Assembly (NCBI GenBank): GCA_016124445.1
Contig: WGNR01000012.1
Span: 310,001-374,000 of the forward strand
DNA: 64,000 nt
Reading direction: 5' to 3'
From: a bacterium
GTDB taxonomy: Bacteria; Planctomycetota; Planctomycetia; Pirellulales; Pirellulaceae
Shown here: positions 1 through 8,748 of the stretch, piece after piece
Position numbering within the stretch: the first letter of the stretch is position 1
Layout: every line of letters starts with the position of its first letter
Program-made: the position numbers and the translations under genes
Notes under the pieces: model-generated
Databases searched by the model: none
The model's input: only the letters and a program-made list of their open reading frames with translations
Told to the model about the DNA's origin: nothing

Positions 1-524
1 TCGGAGTCAGGTATCGTCCAAACGGGACCTGCGGCCGCGTCATAGATCACCAGGACGTTCAGCAGCCCCGCGATCATCGTATAGAGCGTTCCCATCTCGA
101 AGAGAAAACCGTATTTACGATGCAACTCGGCCATTTCCGGCTCGCCCATCGGAGGCGCCATGAACGGCACTCCTCCGAACTCGATCGGAGCCATCTTCTG
201 CCGCACGAGCGCCGCTTGAACGACCGCGGGCATCGTGGGCAGGCCTACGCCAAGTTGGCAGATAAACGGAAGTCGTTTGTCGTCGTTGTCCCACTTGGCA
301 TACACAACCCGGCCTCCACCCATCGATAAACCCAGGAAGTAAATCGAAAGGATGCAAACCATGAAAAGAATTCCCTTTCCGGTTCGTCCTTGATAGAGAT
401 GACCCGCCCCGGGAATCAGCCACGCCAGAATGGCAGCGGTGGTCGGATTCTTTAAATCGACCGGCACAGGGGCGTAGATATCTTGGTCCGAAGCGTTTTG
501 CTTAGACCCGTTGTCAGTGGGCAT
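1..524 (-). CDS. DUF6677-like integral membrane protein (3' end outside window)
   Basis: The minus-strand frame is open from an ATG at 524 to the window edge, so the C-terminus is missing. The visible 174 residues start with a polar stretch of about 25 residues. A hydrophobic segment containing AILAWLIPGAGHLYQG follows, then a second one (ILFMVCILSIYFLGLSMGGG) and the sequence GRVVYAKWDND. A later hydrophobic stretch (TMIAGLLNVLVIYDAAAG) lies near the edge. The pattern of PGAGHLYQ-R-GKG followed by GRVVYA matches what I know of the planctomycete DUF6677 family, whose function is unknown. No operon partner is visible. Confidence 0.7.
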   Translation of the reverse strand, partial: MPTDNGSKQNASDQDIYAPVPVDLKNPTTAAILAWLIPGAGHLYQGRTGKGILFMVCILSIYFLGLSMGGGRVVYAKWDNDDKRLPFICQLGVGLPTMPAVVQAALVRQKMAPIEFGGVPFMAPPMGEPEMAELHRKYGFLFEMGTLYTMIAGLLNVLVIYDAAAGPVWTIPDS

Positions 525-771
525 AGGGTAAACCGGCTAGAATTTCTAAAACGTATTCATTCAATCTTAGCTGAATGTGCCATCGATTCTAGGCCAGTTC
601 CGCTTGGTTTACGCACGGGGTCGACGCGCCCAACGCCAATGAGCGGCGGCATTTAAGATTCATCATGTGGAAAACCCTGGAGCGCGGAAACCCAGAAAAA
701 CGATCGCTGGCAGCGTTCGCTAAGCAATTCAAAATCTGTTGGTCAACGCTCCAGGGGTTCATCCTGGACGG

Positions 772-1518
772 CTAATCCAACGTAGCGAGTCTCCCCCGAG
801 CCATAAACATTCGTGCGCCCAATTTGAGTTCCCAAAACTCTTTCAAATCGGATTGCTCAAAAATCGACGACACTTCGTCGGCCGTATAGCAACCTTGGAT
901 CGAACTCATCCAGCTCCTACGTATTTGCGGGTGCATGAACCATTTCGTAACAGCCACAATCATACTGGCCATCGGGGTTAAATCTCGGCGATCATCGCCG
1001 ATGCAGAAGACTCCGCCTGGCTTGAGTACCCGGGCAATCTCGTTCAAAACGATCGCAGGAGGATCCCAGTAGTGGAAGCTTTGATTCGAGATCACTGCGT
1101 CGATTGAGTTGTCGGAAAAGTCATGAAGACTACGGGCATCTCCCTGGCGAAACGAAACTCGCTGCTCCAAACGCATGGACCTGGCGTTTTGATTGGCGAT
1201 CTCCGTATAAGCTTCCGAAACATCGATGCCCGTGACTTGCGCGTCTTGACGCTTCTGGGCGACCGTAATGCCGACCCAACCAGGACCTGGTCCAAGTTCC
1301 AGAACATGCGGTTGCGGAACGTCTCTTAGCTGATCGAGGGTGTAGCGAACGATCGGACGAAAATCAGGTCCGGCACTCCGCTTCATGTTGCGACTGTACT
1401 TCTCAACAAAGATTCCGTCCTCAAAAAGCGGTTCGATATGCGGTACGCGCTCTTTTAATCTCCTGGGTTCTTCTGCGATTGGCGCAGAAACAAGGGCAGC
1501 TTGATTGTCTGCGAGCAT
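772..1518 (-). CDS. class I SAM-dependent methyltransferase
   Basis: This 248-residue protein has the Rossmann-type methyltransferase core. Motif I is VLELGPGPGWVGITVAQ (about residues 93-109), followed by an acidic strand end VTGIDVSEAY, then FRQGDARSL, and DAVISNQSFHYW before EIARVLKPGGVFCIGD. This is the Methyltransf_11 pattern, usually acting on small molecules, quinones or lipids; the substrate cannot be read here. The ATG at 1518 is preceded by AGGGG at good spacing, and that AGGGG lies in one arm of an inverted repeat (see 1519-1588). The N-terminal 40 residues are variable in such proteins, so a later start is possible. Confidence 0.8.
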   Translation of the reverse strand: MLADNQAALVSAPIAEEPRRLKERVPHIEPLFEDGIFVEKYSRNMKRSAGPDFRPIVRYTLDQLRDVPQPHVLELGPGPGWVGITVAQKRQDAQVTGIDVSEAYTEIANQNARSMRLEQRVSFRQGDARSLHDFSDNSIDAVISNQSFHYWDPPAIVLNEIARVLKPGGVFCIGDDRRDLTPMASMIVAVTKWFMHPQIRRSWMSSIQGCYTADEVSSIFEQSDLKEFWELKLGARMFMARGRLATLD

Positions 1519-1588
1519 GATAAGCCCCTACGTGACAGGAAGGAAAAACTGGCCAGCTGGCCAATATAGGCATCTTGAGGGGCTTATC
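1519..1588 (-). promoter_or_regulatory. inverted repeat masking the start region of the methyltransferase
   Basis: Two perfect 11-base arms, 1519-1529 (GATAAGCCCCT on +) and 1578-1588 (AGGGGCTTATC), lie directly upstream of the ATG at 1518. Between them is a 14-base perfect palindrome, TGGCCAGCTGGCCA, at 1550-1563. On the mRNA strand the arm nearest the gene contains the only good Shine-Dalgarno-like AGGGG, six bases before the ATG. Pairing of the arms would hide it. A DNA operator is an equal alternative, because the palindrome could bind a dimeric regulator. Arms and spacing are seen; function is inferred. Confidence 0.45.
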
Positions 1589-1800
1589 CAGCACTTTTCT
1601 GACTAGACGGAATAAATTAGCGCATTTAGATGAATTGGCTAAAACGCCATATATGGCCACTACTTAGCTCGACATAAGCATTTCAAATAGAAGCCGAGGT
1701 GGCTTTTGCCACGTTTACGAGAAAAACCGACCTCCAGGCCCCTTGTATTAGCGGAAAAGGTGATGTTCCGCGAAACCAGCAGAGATGACCCCGACCGTAA

Positions 1801-2538
1801 TCAGAGCAGCTCTTCGCGGACCGCTAGGATCGTTTCGGGAGACACCGATTCCGCCTGGCTTGCTTCCGCGGCCAGGCAGGTCAGATCGAGAATTTGCGAG
1901 ACAATCCTCGGCAAGCCGGCCGATTGCTGAGAGACAGCGGCGATTACTTCGTCGCTGAGTTGGACCTGGTCCTGGTGGTTCGCGGCCAGATAAGCGTGCG
2001 TGAAGCTGGCAACGTCGTCGACATCCCAGGCTTCGAGCTCAATTTTCAAGTCGGCCATTTTAAGCAGCCGCAAGTCAAGCGTTCGCAGGGCCTGCTTATC
2101 GACCGAAAGAACCAAGCTGCCCAAGTTCCCGTCGCCATAATGCAGCCGGGCCAGGGACAGCAGAATGTCGCCCGTTTCGCGAGCGATCTCTTCGAAATGG
2201 TCGACGGCAATCACCACCTGCCGCTGCTCGAGACTGTAAGCGGTCAACTGCTCACGGATCCGGAACCAAAGTTCGCTCGGCGTGCTGGACAGGCTGATTT
2301 CGGCCTTCAACCCAATGGCCAACTCCCACAGCAAATCATGCTCGAACGTGCCAGGGGTTGGCAGATAGACAACGATCACCCCACGCCTACGAAGATCGGC
2401 CGTCCAATTTTCGAGCAAGGTCGTCTTTCCACTACCCGTCAGTCCGGTCAGCACGGCAACGCGGTCATGACGCTCGAGGGCATACTCGAGTCGGGCCACG
2501 GCTTCCTGGTAGGCAGGGCTCTCGAAAAACGGGTTCAT
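1801..2538 (-). CDS. ExeA/GspA-like AAA ATPase
   Basis: A P-loop ATPase of 245 residues from the ATG at 2538 (MNPFFESPAYQEAV); an in-frame ATG 39 bases upstream is less likely. Numbering from 2538, the Walker A is GLTGSGKTTLL (about residue 32) and the Walker B is QVVIAVDHFEEI (about residue 110). The N-terminal pattern of a Phe-rich start, 'Y.EA.ARL.YALE' and then the P-loop is typical of ExeA/GspA and TniB-like AAA_22 ATPases. Those power secretin assembly or act in transposition. No peptidoglycan-binding domain, secretin or transposase is nearby, so the role is open. It is divergent from rsmE, with 140 bases between the starts. Confidence 0.7.
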   Translation of the reverse strand: MNPFFESPAYQEAVARLEYALERHDRVAVLTGLTGSGKTTLLENWTADLRRRGVIVVYLPTPGTFEHDLLWELAIGLKAEISLSSTPSELWFRIREQLTAYSLEQRQVVIAVDHFEEIARETGDILLSLARLHYGDGNLGSLVLSVDKQALRTLDLRLLKMADLKIELEAWDVDDVASFTHAYLAANHQDQVQLSDEVIAAVSQQSAGLPRIVSQILDLTCLAAEASQAESVSPETILAVREELL

Positions 2539-2678
2539 GAAGGGGACAATCGTTGGATGACTGCTAGCAATGGGCAAATGACAGCACCTGGGCGCAGGGC
2601 ATTCCTGCCATCAGTTTGTTTCGGTAGAATTCGCCCGCACTCTTCATGCATTCCTGACCCTCTGAAGCGCGAAGCCGC

Positions 2679-3383
2679 ATGTCCGAACGATTTTTTCTCG
2701 ACCAGCCTCCCGTCGATGGCCAAGTAGACTTCGACGAAGCGGAATCGCAGCACCTGGCCAAGGTGATGCGGGCAAACGTTGGAGACATCGTCACTGGCTT
2801 CGACGGTTGCGGTGTTGAGTACTCGATCGAACTGACAACCGTCGGCAAAAAGCAGGTCTGCGGGACGGTTCGTCACCAGGAAGAAATCTCGCGCGAAGCG
2901 GCCCGGCAATTGACGCTCGCTGTCGCGCTACCCAAAGGAGATCGGCAGCGTTGGCTGGTTGAAAAGTGCGTCGAACTGGGTGTGAGCAAACTGATCCCGC
3001 TAATTACCAAACGGGGCGTGGCCCAGCCGGTCGAGAAGGCGATCGGGCGTTTGCGGCGTGCAGTGATCGAGGCAAGCAAGCAGTGTGAACGAAACCACCT
3101 GATGGTGGTCGAACAAGGCCAAACGCTCGAGCAAGTCCTGGCCGATCGGCCGGAGGTATCGCTGGTATTGCATCCCACCGGCGAGCCGCTTGAGAGCCAA
3201 TCGATTCAAGCGGCTGGCAAGGTCCTGGCGATCGTCGGTCCAGAAGGTGGGCTAACTGACGAAGAAGTCGCCCAGGCCAGTCAGGCAGGATGCCAGGTCA
3301 TATCGCTGGGACCTCGCATCCTCCGGGTTGAAACGGCCGCGCTCGCCATCGCTACTTGGACGACGCTTCTTCCGTCGGCTTAG
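2679..3383 (+). CDS. rsmE: 16S rRNA (uracil1498-N3)-methyltransferase RsmE
   Basis: This 234-residue SPOUT-class methyltransferase has an N-terminal PUA-like part (RFFLDQP, ESQHLAKVMRANVGDIVTGFDG). The knotted SAM-binding domain follows, with ALPKGDRQRWLVEKCVELGVSKLIPL, IEASKQCERNHLM, VGPEGGLTDEEV and LGPRILRVETAAL. These are the family's signature segments, and the length is normal. It methylates N3 of U1498 in 16S rRNA on the assembled small subunit. The stop codon lies inside the 3' end of the convergent gene at 3352-3864, giving a 32-base tail-to-tail coding overlap. Confidence 0.93.
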   Translation: MSERFFLDQPPVDGQVDFDEAESQHLAKVMRANVGDIVTGFDGCGVEYSIELTTVGKKQVCGTVRHQEEISREAARQLTLAVALPKGDRQRWLVEKCVELGVSKLIPLITKRGVAQPVEKAIGRLRRAVIEASKQCERNHLMVVEQGQTLEQVLADRPEVSLVLHPTGEPLESQSIQAAGKVLAIVGPEGGLTDEEVAQASQAGCQVISLGPRILRVETAALAIATWTTLLPSA

Positions 3384-3864
3384 CCACTTCGATCTTCTTG
3401 ATATCGCCGAACAAGCAGCCGCCCATCGGACCGTGCGTCCATGTTCCGGCGTACTTGTCGCCATCGATCACGACATGGGCGCTGAACGTTCCCAGTCCTG
3501 GGATCGTGGTTTTGTCGAGCGTGATGACCGGCGTTTTGCCCGCCCATTTGACTTCCAGAGGAAGCGGCAGCTTGACATCGTTGTCGCCGTACTTGATGCG
3601 GGCATTGAAGACCCACAGATCCCCTTCGTCGAGTTTATGAACGCTGGTGATCTCATAGGTTTCCGGCCGAAGGCCTTTGTTGTCTTGCCCGGAAATGGTG
3701 AACGATCCGGTTAATTGAACCTTGTTGAGTGTTTGCTCAAAATCCTTGAACAGCTTGGCCTGATCATCTTCCGGGGTGGAAGCTTTGGGATCGGCGGCCA
3801 AAACAGGGGAGAACGATCCGACAATCAAAGCGAGAAGAAGAGTCAAAGGGATGAAACGTGACAT
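3352..3864 (-). CDS. secreted protein of unknown function
   Basis: The 170 residues begin with a clear signal peptide (MSRFIPLTLLLALIVGSFSPVLA, cleavage before ADPKAS), so the protein is exported. The mature part reads like a small beta-rich domain: TFSAHVVIDGDKYAGTWTHG is followed by GCLFGDIKKIE near the C-terminus. Such short exported proteins measuring a 'gain over background' fold are common in planctomycetes, but I recognise no named family. It overlaps the 3' end of rsmE by 32 bases in convergent orientation. Confidence 0.75.
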   Translation of the reverse strand: MSRFIPLTLLLALIVGSFSPVLAADPKASTPEDDQAKLFKDFEQTLNKVQLTGSFTISGQDNKGLRPETYEITSVHKLDEGDLWVFNARIKYGDNDVKLPLPLEVKWAGKTPVITLDKTTIPGLGTFSAHVVIDGDKYAGTWTHGPMGGCLFGDIKKIEVAKPTEEASSK

Positions 3865-3940
3865 GGTGGGCTCCTGCTGAATTGAAGGGGATACGACGTC
3901 CGTTAATCGTATCGTGGAATTCGCAGCCAGCCAAACAAGA

Positions 3941-4726
3941 TCACGGAATCTGAATATTCCTCAGATACGCCAGCCCGTTGGCAACTTCCTCGTATGGGTG
4001 CTCGGGATGCTCGCGTTCGACGGTGATGTATCCCGGGTAGCGAGCCTCTTCCAACGAAGCAATCAGCATCTGGAAATCGACCGTTCCCCGTCCCAAGGGG
4101 ACTTCAATCCCACGTCCTCGAGCCAGGTCCTTCACGCCATCTTTGCCTCGGACACTTACGACATAGCCGGCAAGTGCCTGGTACGATTCGTCGGCCGAAA
4201 ACCCGTTGATCACCAGCGCCCCAGGATCGAAATCTACGCCCAGGGAGCCTTCGGGAAGCTGATCGAGAAACTGCTTCATCACCGGTCCATCGACTTGTCC
4301 CGTCTTGGCGGCGAATTTCACACCACAGGTATCTCCATGACGAGCTAGGTCGTGCATTGCTTCCAATAGCTGCGAGTTGGTTTCGGCGGAAAGATCGGGA
4401 TCTATCCCACCGATCCAGTTGACCAGAACTTTCGCCCCCAAATGGTAGGCGGTCGTCATTGCATCCTTGGTGGCTGCGATCCGCCGGTCGAGATCTGCGG
4501 GAACGTTATAGCCGCGGCGGGTCGGAAAGCTGACCGTAGCCACCTTCAAATTGAAATCGGACAAGATCTTCTTCAGATGGCGAATTCCGGTCTGCGACAG
4601 TTCTTCGGGACGAAGTTCATTTCGCAAATCGATCTCGATACCGTCGGCTCCCAACTCACCGGCGGTCTGAATTGCCTTGCGAAACGGCATCCGGAGGCTG
4701 CGAAGTTGGACACTCAGTCGAATCAT
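3941..4726 (-). CDS. sugar phosphate isomerase/epimerase-like TIM barrel protein
   Basis: The 261 residues have the AP_endonuc_2 / xylose isomerase-like TIM barrel pattern. They open with RMPFRKAIQTAGELGADGIEIDLRNEL, continue with ATVSFPTRRGYNVP and AKVLVNWIGG, then VDFDPGALVINGF, and end with GTVDFQMLIASLEEARYPGYITVEREHPEHP. The last segment carries the usual Glu near the end of the barrel. No signal peptide is seen, so it is cytoplasmic. Planctomycetes carry many paralogs of this family and the substrate cannot be assigned. The gene is divergent from the large exported protein at 4936. Confidence 0.82.
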   Translation of the reverse strand: MIRLSVQLRSLRMPFRKAIQTAGELGADGIEIDLRNELRPEELSQTGIRHLKKILSDFNLKVATVSFPTRRGYNVPADLDRRIAATKDAMTTAYHLGAKVLVNWIGGIDPDLSAETNSQLLEAMHDLARHGDTCGVKFAAKTGQVDGPVMKQFLDQLPEGSLGVDFDPGALVINGFSADESYQALAGYVVSVRGKDGVKDLARGRGIEVPLGRGTVDFQMLIASLEEARYPGYITVEREHPEHPYEEVANGLAYLRNIQIP

Positions 4727-4935
4727 GGATGTTGGTCAGCAAATCTAAAGGTAACGTCGTAAAACCGTGGAAACGAGCGATTATAGCGATTATCTCGGTT
4801 TTCAGCGTGGTGGCGAAGGGCGGAATCTGCTGCCCAACCCGGTAACCTTCGTGGGGTAAGCAAGAGTTTAGCGGAATGCGCGACGACCTTGTTTCGGTTC
4901 GTCGACCCCGCTGACTCTGTTTCCGATCGATCGCC

Positions 4936-7602
4936 ATGTCGCCGTATTTGCTTTTACCATTGCTTGCCCTTTCTGCGAATTGGAAGGATGCCCCTATCGA
5001 CCGGCGGCATCCCGAGGCGATTCCGTTGTTTCAGTGCGATTTCGAGGACGATGCCGACCTGAACTACGACTTGTGGCCTGATCAATGGACACGGCGGACC
5101 GGCCCAGGCTATCCACGCTACCTGGACATCGAAATCCAAGACGATGAAACCGCCCGAAATCATCGTTCGCTGAAAGTCAGCCTGGATGGTGGTGCCGCGA
5201 CGCTTTACAGTCCGCCGATTGCAGTGCGTGACATCTTCAGCTACGTCCTGGAAGGCCGCATCAAAACCGAGGGGCTAACCTACGACAAAGCCTACATCTC
5301 GCTCACGTTCTTCAACGATCAGCAACAGCCAATCGAAACGTTCTATTCCGAAAAGTTCCGCGAGACCGGCGACTGGATCAAAATTCGCATCGGGCCAATC
5401 GCTCCCCAGAATACCGATCTCGATCTGGCCGTGATCGGCCTGCATGTCGTGCCCAGTTCCCAAATCGACGAAGACCTGACTGGAACGGTTTGGTTTGACG
5501 ACATCTGGTTCGCCAGGCTTCCCAAGATGTCTTTGGAAACTGCGGACGGCGGTAGCGTGTATCAAAACGACCAAGAGATCGAGGTGACCTGCAACATCTC
5601 TGGCATCCTGGAACAAAACCCGACGATTGTCTTCGAACTAGTCGACGTTGGCCGTCAGTCGCTCGCGCGGCAAGAGACGCGTCTGGAAGGAAAGATCGTT
5701 GCCCGGAAGGCGGAGAAGATCTCGGAGCTCTTCGGCAAAAAGGCTTACCAGGACGAAAACTGGGATGTCGGCTACGCTGGCCAACTCACTTGGAAACCGC
5801 CGATTGAAGAGAATGGCTTTTACGAAGTGCGAGCCACCATGCTGGGAAGTTCCGGGCTGATGCACCGCCGCGTGAAAACTTTGGCGGTGGTCTCGAAGGA
5901 TTCTGTCCCCGACCAAGGCGAATTTGGTTGGTCGTTGCCCAGTGGCGAGAAACCGCTCGACTTCCATCGAATGTTCGACCTGTTGACAGTCGCCGGCGTG
6001 AACTGGGTCAAGTTCCCGGTCTGGTACAACGACAACGACATCGAACGCGCCGGCAACCTGGCGCGCTTCGCCGAACGCTTGAAAAAACACAATATCAAGA
6101 TGGTTGCCGTCATCGATAAGCCGCCCGCAGACATTCGCAACCTGTTTGGCGAACAAGAAACGATGCTTGTCGCCAACGTGTTTGCTGAACCGCTGTTGTG
6201 GCGGCCCTACATCGAACCAATCCTCACGCGGCTCTCGCTCACGGTGCATTACTGGCAACTGGGTGCCGACGATGACGTCAGCTTTGTTGGCTATACCAAC
6301 CTGTTAGAGAAGTTGCAGCAGATTCGCGCGGAATTACGGACCAGCGGCCAGGACATCATGCTCGGTATTCCGTGGCGTTGGATGGCGCAGACGCCTCAAG
6401 GGGGCAAGGCTCCATACGATTTCCTGTCGTACTCGATTCTTCCCGCATCGGGCAGCCTGGAACGTTTGCTTCCGCTGACCAAAGACGAACTGGGCAGATA
6501 TCTCGATCGCACCCAAGGTCAAACCACGCGCTTCGCCACGATCTATCCGCTTCCGCGCTCCCGCTATACGATCGAAGAACGGGCACGCGATCTGGTCGAG
6601 AAAATGCTGGCCGCCAAAATCCACAACGTTGACGCGGCATTCATTCCCACACCTTTCGACCACGAATATGGGCTGATGAACGAGGATGGCTCCCCTGCGG
6701 AACTCCTCTTACCATGGCGAACGACCGCCCGGCTCATTACCGGTACTGATTACCTCGGATCGATCCAACTTCCCAACCATAGCCACAACTATGTCTTCGC
6801 CCGGGATAGTCGGACCGTCATGATCCTCTGGAATTCCCGAGAGACGACCGAAACGCTTTACCTGGGAGACGATGTCAAGATCGTCGACCTGTGGGGCCGT
6901 GAAGTTTCGCCTGAGCAGGATGGGCATAAGCAGATCATTCCGGTCGGTCCGATTCCTCAGTTTCTGATCGGTTTGAACGATAGCGTGGCGATGATGCGAT
7001 TGGCATTCCAGTTCGAGCCAGCCAAGTTAGAAAGCGACTTCGGACGTTCACAGCGAATCGAAGCGACAATCACAAATGCGTTTCCTTCCGCAATCAGCGG
7101 TACGGCTCGGTTGGTGGCGCCGGACGTATGGAACGTCACCCCCGGCATCTTGCGGTTCAAGCTGACGCGCGGCGGCGAGTTCAAATCTCCGTTCAAGATC
7201 TTGCTTCGCGCCGACGCTGACAGCGGCATGCAGCCGGTGCGCATCGACTTCAAGGTCGGCACCGACGAAGAGTACGAATTCAGCGTCTATCGCGAAATCC
7301 AGGTCGGCTCCGGCATGCTACAGGTCGAATCCACTTCCGTTGTCGACAAAGAAACGGGCGAACTGGTGATCGAAGCGACGGTGCATAACCTGCGCGAAGA
7401 ATTAATCTCGTTCGATTGTCTGCTCTATGCTTCTGGGCGTCGTCAAATGCGGCAGCGGATCATGAATCTTGGCCTGGGCCGAACAACGATCATCTATCGC
7501 ATTCCCAACGCAAAAGACCTGACTGGGTCGACAATTCTCTTGCGATTGCGAGAAATTGGCGGCACCCGGGTTTTCAACCATCGTGTGGAAGTCAAGGATT
7601 AA
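4936..7602 (+). CDS. large exported protein, possible glycoside-hydrolase-like barrel
   Basis: This 888-residue protein begins with a short hydrophobic leader (MSPYLLLPLLALSA) that is probably a signal peptide. Residues about 30-200 look like a beta-sandwich (FQCDFEDDADLNYDLWPDQW, later GTVWFDDIWFARLP), similar to carbohydrate-binding modules. The middle (about 335-600) has features of a TIM barrel: LLTVAGVNWVKFPVWYND, LKKHNIKMVAVIDKPP, and a search for 'WQLGADDDVSF'. The last 250 residues are Ig-like strands. I do not recognise a named family, and catalytic acids cannot be assigned. The stop codon lies in a 30-base perfect palindrome. Confidence 0.7.
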   Translation: MSPYLLLPLLALSANWKDAPIDRRHPEAIPLFQCDFEDDADLNYDLWPDQWTRRTGPGYPRYLDIEIQDDETARNHRSLKVSLDGGAATLYSPPIAVRDIFSYVLEGRIKTEGLTYDKAYISLTFFNDQQQPIETFYSEKFRETGDWIKIRIGPIAPQNTDLDLAVIGLHVVPSSQIDEDLTGTVWFDDIWFARLPKMSLETADGGSVYQNDQEIEVTCNISGILEQNPTIVFELVDVGRQSLARQETRLEGKIVARKAEKISELFGKKAYQDENWDVGYAGQLTWKPPIEENGFYEVRATMLGSSGLMHRRVKTLAVVSKDSVPDQGEFGWSLPSGEKPLDFHRMFDLLTVAGVNWVKFPVWYNDNDIERAGNLARFAERLKKHNIKMVAVIDKPPADIRNLFGEQETMLVANVFAEPLLWRPYIEPILTRLSLTVHYWQLGADDDVSFVGYTNLLEKLQQIRAELRTSGQDIMLGIPWRWMAQTPQGGKAPYDFLSYSILPASGSLERLLPLTKDELGRYLDRTQGQTTRFATIYPLPRSRYTIEERARDLVEKMLAAKIHNVDAAFIPTPFDHEYGLMNEDGSPAELLLPWRTTARLITGTDYLGSIQLPNHSHNYVFARDSRTVMILWNSRETTETLYLGDDVKIVDLWGREVSPEQDGHKQIIPVGPIPQFLIGLNDSVAMMRLAFQFEPAKLESDFGRSQRIEATITNAFPSAISGTARLVAPDVWNVTPGILRFKLTRGGEFKSPFKILLRADADSGMQPVRIDFKVGTDEEYEFSVYREIQVGSGMLQVESTSVVDKETGELVIEATVHNLREELISFDCLLYASGRRQMRQRIMNLGLGRTTIIYRIPNAKDLTGSTILLRLREIGGTRVFNHRVEVKD

Positions 7603-7623
7603 GGAAACGTTTCCTTAATCCTT
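7594..7623. promoter_or_regulatory. 30-bp perfect palindrome, candidate LacI-type operator or terminator
   Basis: Left arm AAGGATTAAGGAAAC (7594-7608) is followed at once by its exact reverse complement GTTTCCTTAATCCTT (7609-7623). The palindrome includes the TAA stop of the upstream gene (7600-7602) and ends 26 bases before the GTG start of the Nif3-family gene. The core GGAAACGTTTCC has the central CG and flanking GAAA/TTTC typical of LacI-family operators. It is AT-rich and has no T-tract, so it is not a classical intrinsic terminator. Confidence 0.55.
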
Positions 7624-7649
7624 AGCCTGCGACTAGAAGGGCCTTTTGC

Positions 7650-8468
7650 GTGGCCAATCCCATAAAACTTAGTGACGTCTGTGACTTTCTGGAACGCTTT
7701 GCTCCCTGCGAGCTTGCCGAATCGTGGGACAATGTCGGTCTGCTGATCGGCGATCCTGAGCAATCCGTTCAAGCTTTGCTGACTTGCCTGACGGTCACTC
7801 CGGAAGTGGTCGAAGAAGCGATCGAAGGTCAGGTTGATCTGATCGTGACCCATCATCCGTTCCCCTTTCGCCCGCTAAAGCGGATTACCTCGGCAGATAC
7901 GGTCGGGCAGATGCTTCTGAAACTGATTCATCACGGCATTGCCGTCTACAGCCCGCACACAGCTTTCGATTCATGTGCGGAAGGAATCAACCAGCAACTG
8001 GCGACCGCGATCGGCCTGTCCGACATCAAGCCACTTGTCCCGGTCGAACTGACCGAGGCCTCTTCGTCGATCGCCCAAGTCGGAACCGGACGCTGGGGTA
8101 AGCTCAGCCAAGCACCAACGCCATTGGCGCGCATCGCCGAAGTCGCCAAGCAAGCAACCAGCGCTGAAATGGTAAAAGTGGTCGGCAACGCGATCGACAA
8201 CATCCAAACGGTTGCCGTCGGCTGCGGGTCGGCCGGGGAACTCTTGTCAGTCGCCGTCGAGAAGCAGGTCGATTGCCTGATCCTGGGAGAAACCAGCTTC
8301 CATACCTGCCTGGCAGCCAAAGCCCAGAACGTCGCGCTTGTCCTGGTCGGCCATTATGCGAGCGAGCGATTCGCGGTTGAGAAGCTGGCAACGATCCTGG
8401 CAGATGCGTTTCCGGGCGGCAAAGTCTGGAGTAGCCATCAGGAATCGGACCCGATCCACTTCGCGTGA
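7650..8468 (+). CDS. Nif3-like dinuclear metal center protein (YbgI/GCH1 type 2 homolog)
   Basis: The 272-residue frame starts with GTG at 7650. Family motifs are clear: LERFAPCELAESWDNVGLLIGD near the N-terminus, DLIVTHHPFPFRPLKRI with the metal-binding HH pair, IAVYSPHTAFDSCAEGINQQLA, and C-terminal AVGCGSAGELL plus LVLVGHYASERFAVEKLA. Members form hexameric toroids with a two-metal site. Their true reaction is unsettled despite the label 'GTP cyclohydrolase 1 type 2'. The length fits the form without the inserted PII-like domain. The gene follows the palindrome at 7594-7623, which could regulate it. Confidence 0.9.
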   Translation: MANPIKLSDVCDFLERFAPCELAESWDNVGLLIGDPEQSVQALLTCLTVTPEVVEEAIEGQVDLIVTHHPFPFRPLKRITSADTVGQMLLKLIHHGIAVYSPHTAFDSCAEGINQQLATAIGLSDIKPLVPVELTEASSSIAQVGTGRWGKLSQAPTPLARIAEVAKQATSAEMVKVVGNAIDNIQTVAVGCGSAGELLSVAVEKQVDCLILGETSFHTCLAAKAQNVALVLVGHYASERFAVEKLATILADAFPGGKVWSSHQESDPIHFA

Positions 8469-8748
8469 AATTCCTGCAACGCTTGGTTTTATTCGGCATC
8501 CAAAAATCTGTTGCCACAACCGTTGTGTCCCCAAGAGGAAACGGCAAACCAACTTACGACGATTGCCGCCAGACCGTTTGTCAATCTAACGCTTTGCCAT
8601 CACAATAGTTAGGGCGAATCCTCAGCCAGACTGCGTTGCTGAGCCTGATGCACTCGCGATGATGCTTTCACCGCAAGTGTTGACCTCCTCGCAAAATGGT
8701 TACCAAAAACCAGTCGTAACTTAACCCGGACCTTGATTGGCGCGCTTT

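Noticed and set aside
673..759. Inverted repeat AACCCTGGAGCG / CGCTCCAGGGGTT
   Set aside because: The arms are 62 bases apart with one bulge and no nearby start codon; too weak to report as a regulatory element.
1894..2727. A 277-codon plus-strand frame opposite the ATPase gene
   Set aside because: It is a shadow of the AAA ATPase and rsmE region; its protein has no recognisable motif while the opposite frame has Walker motifs.
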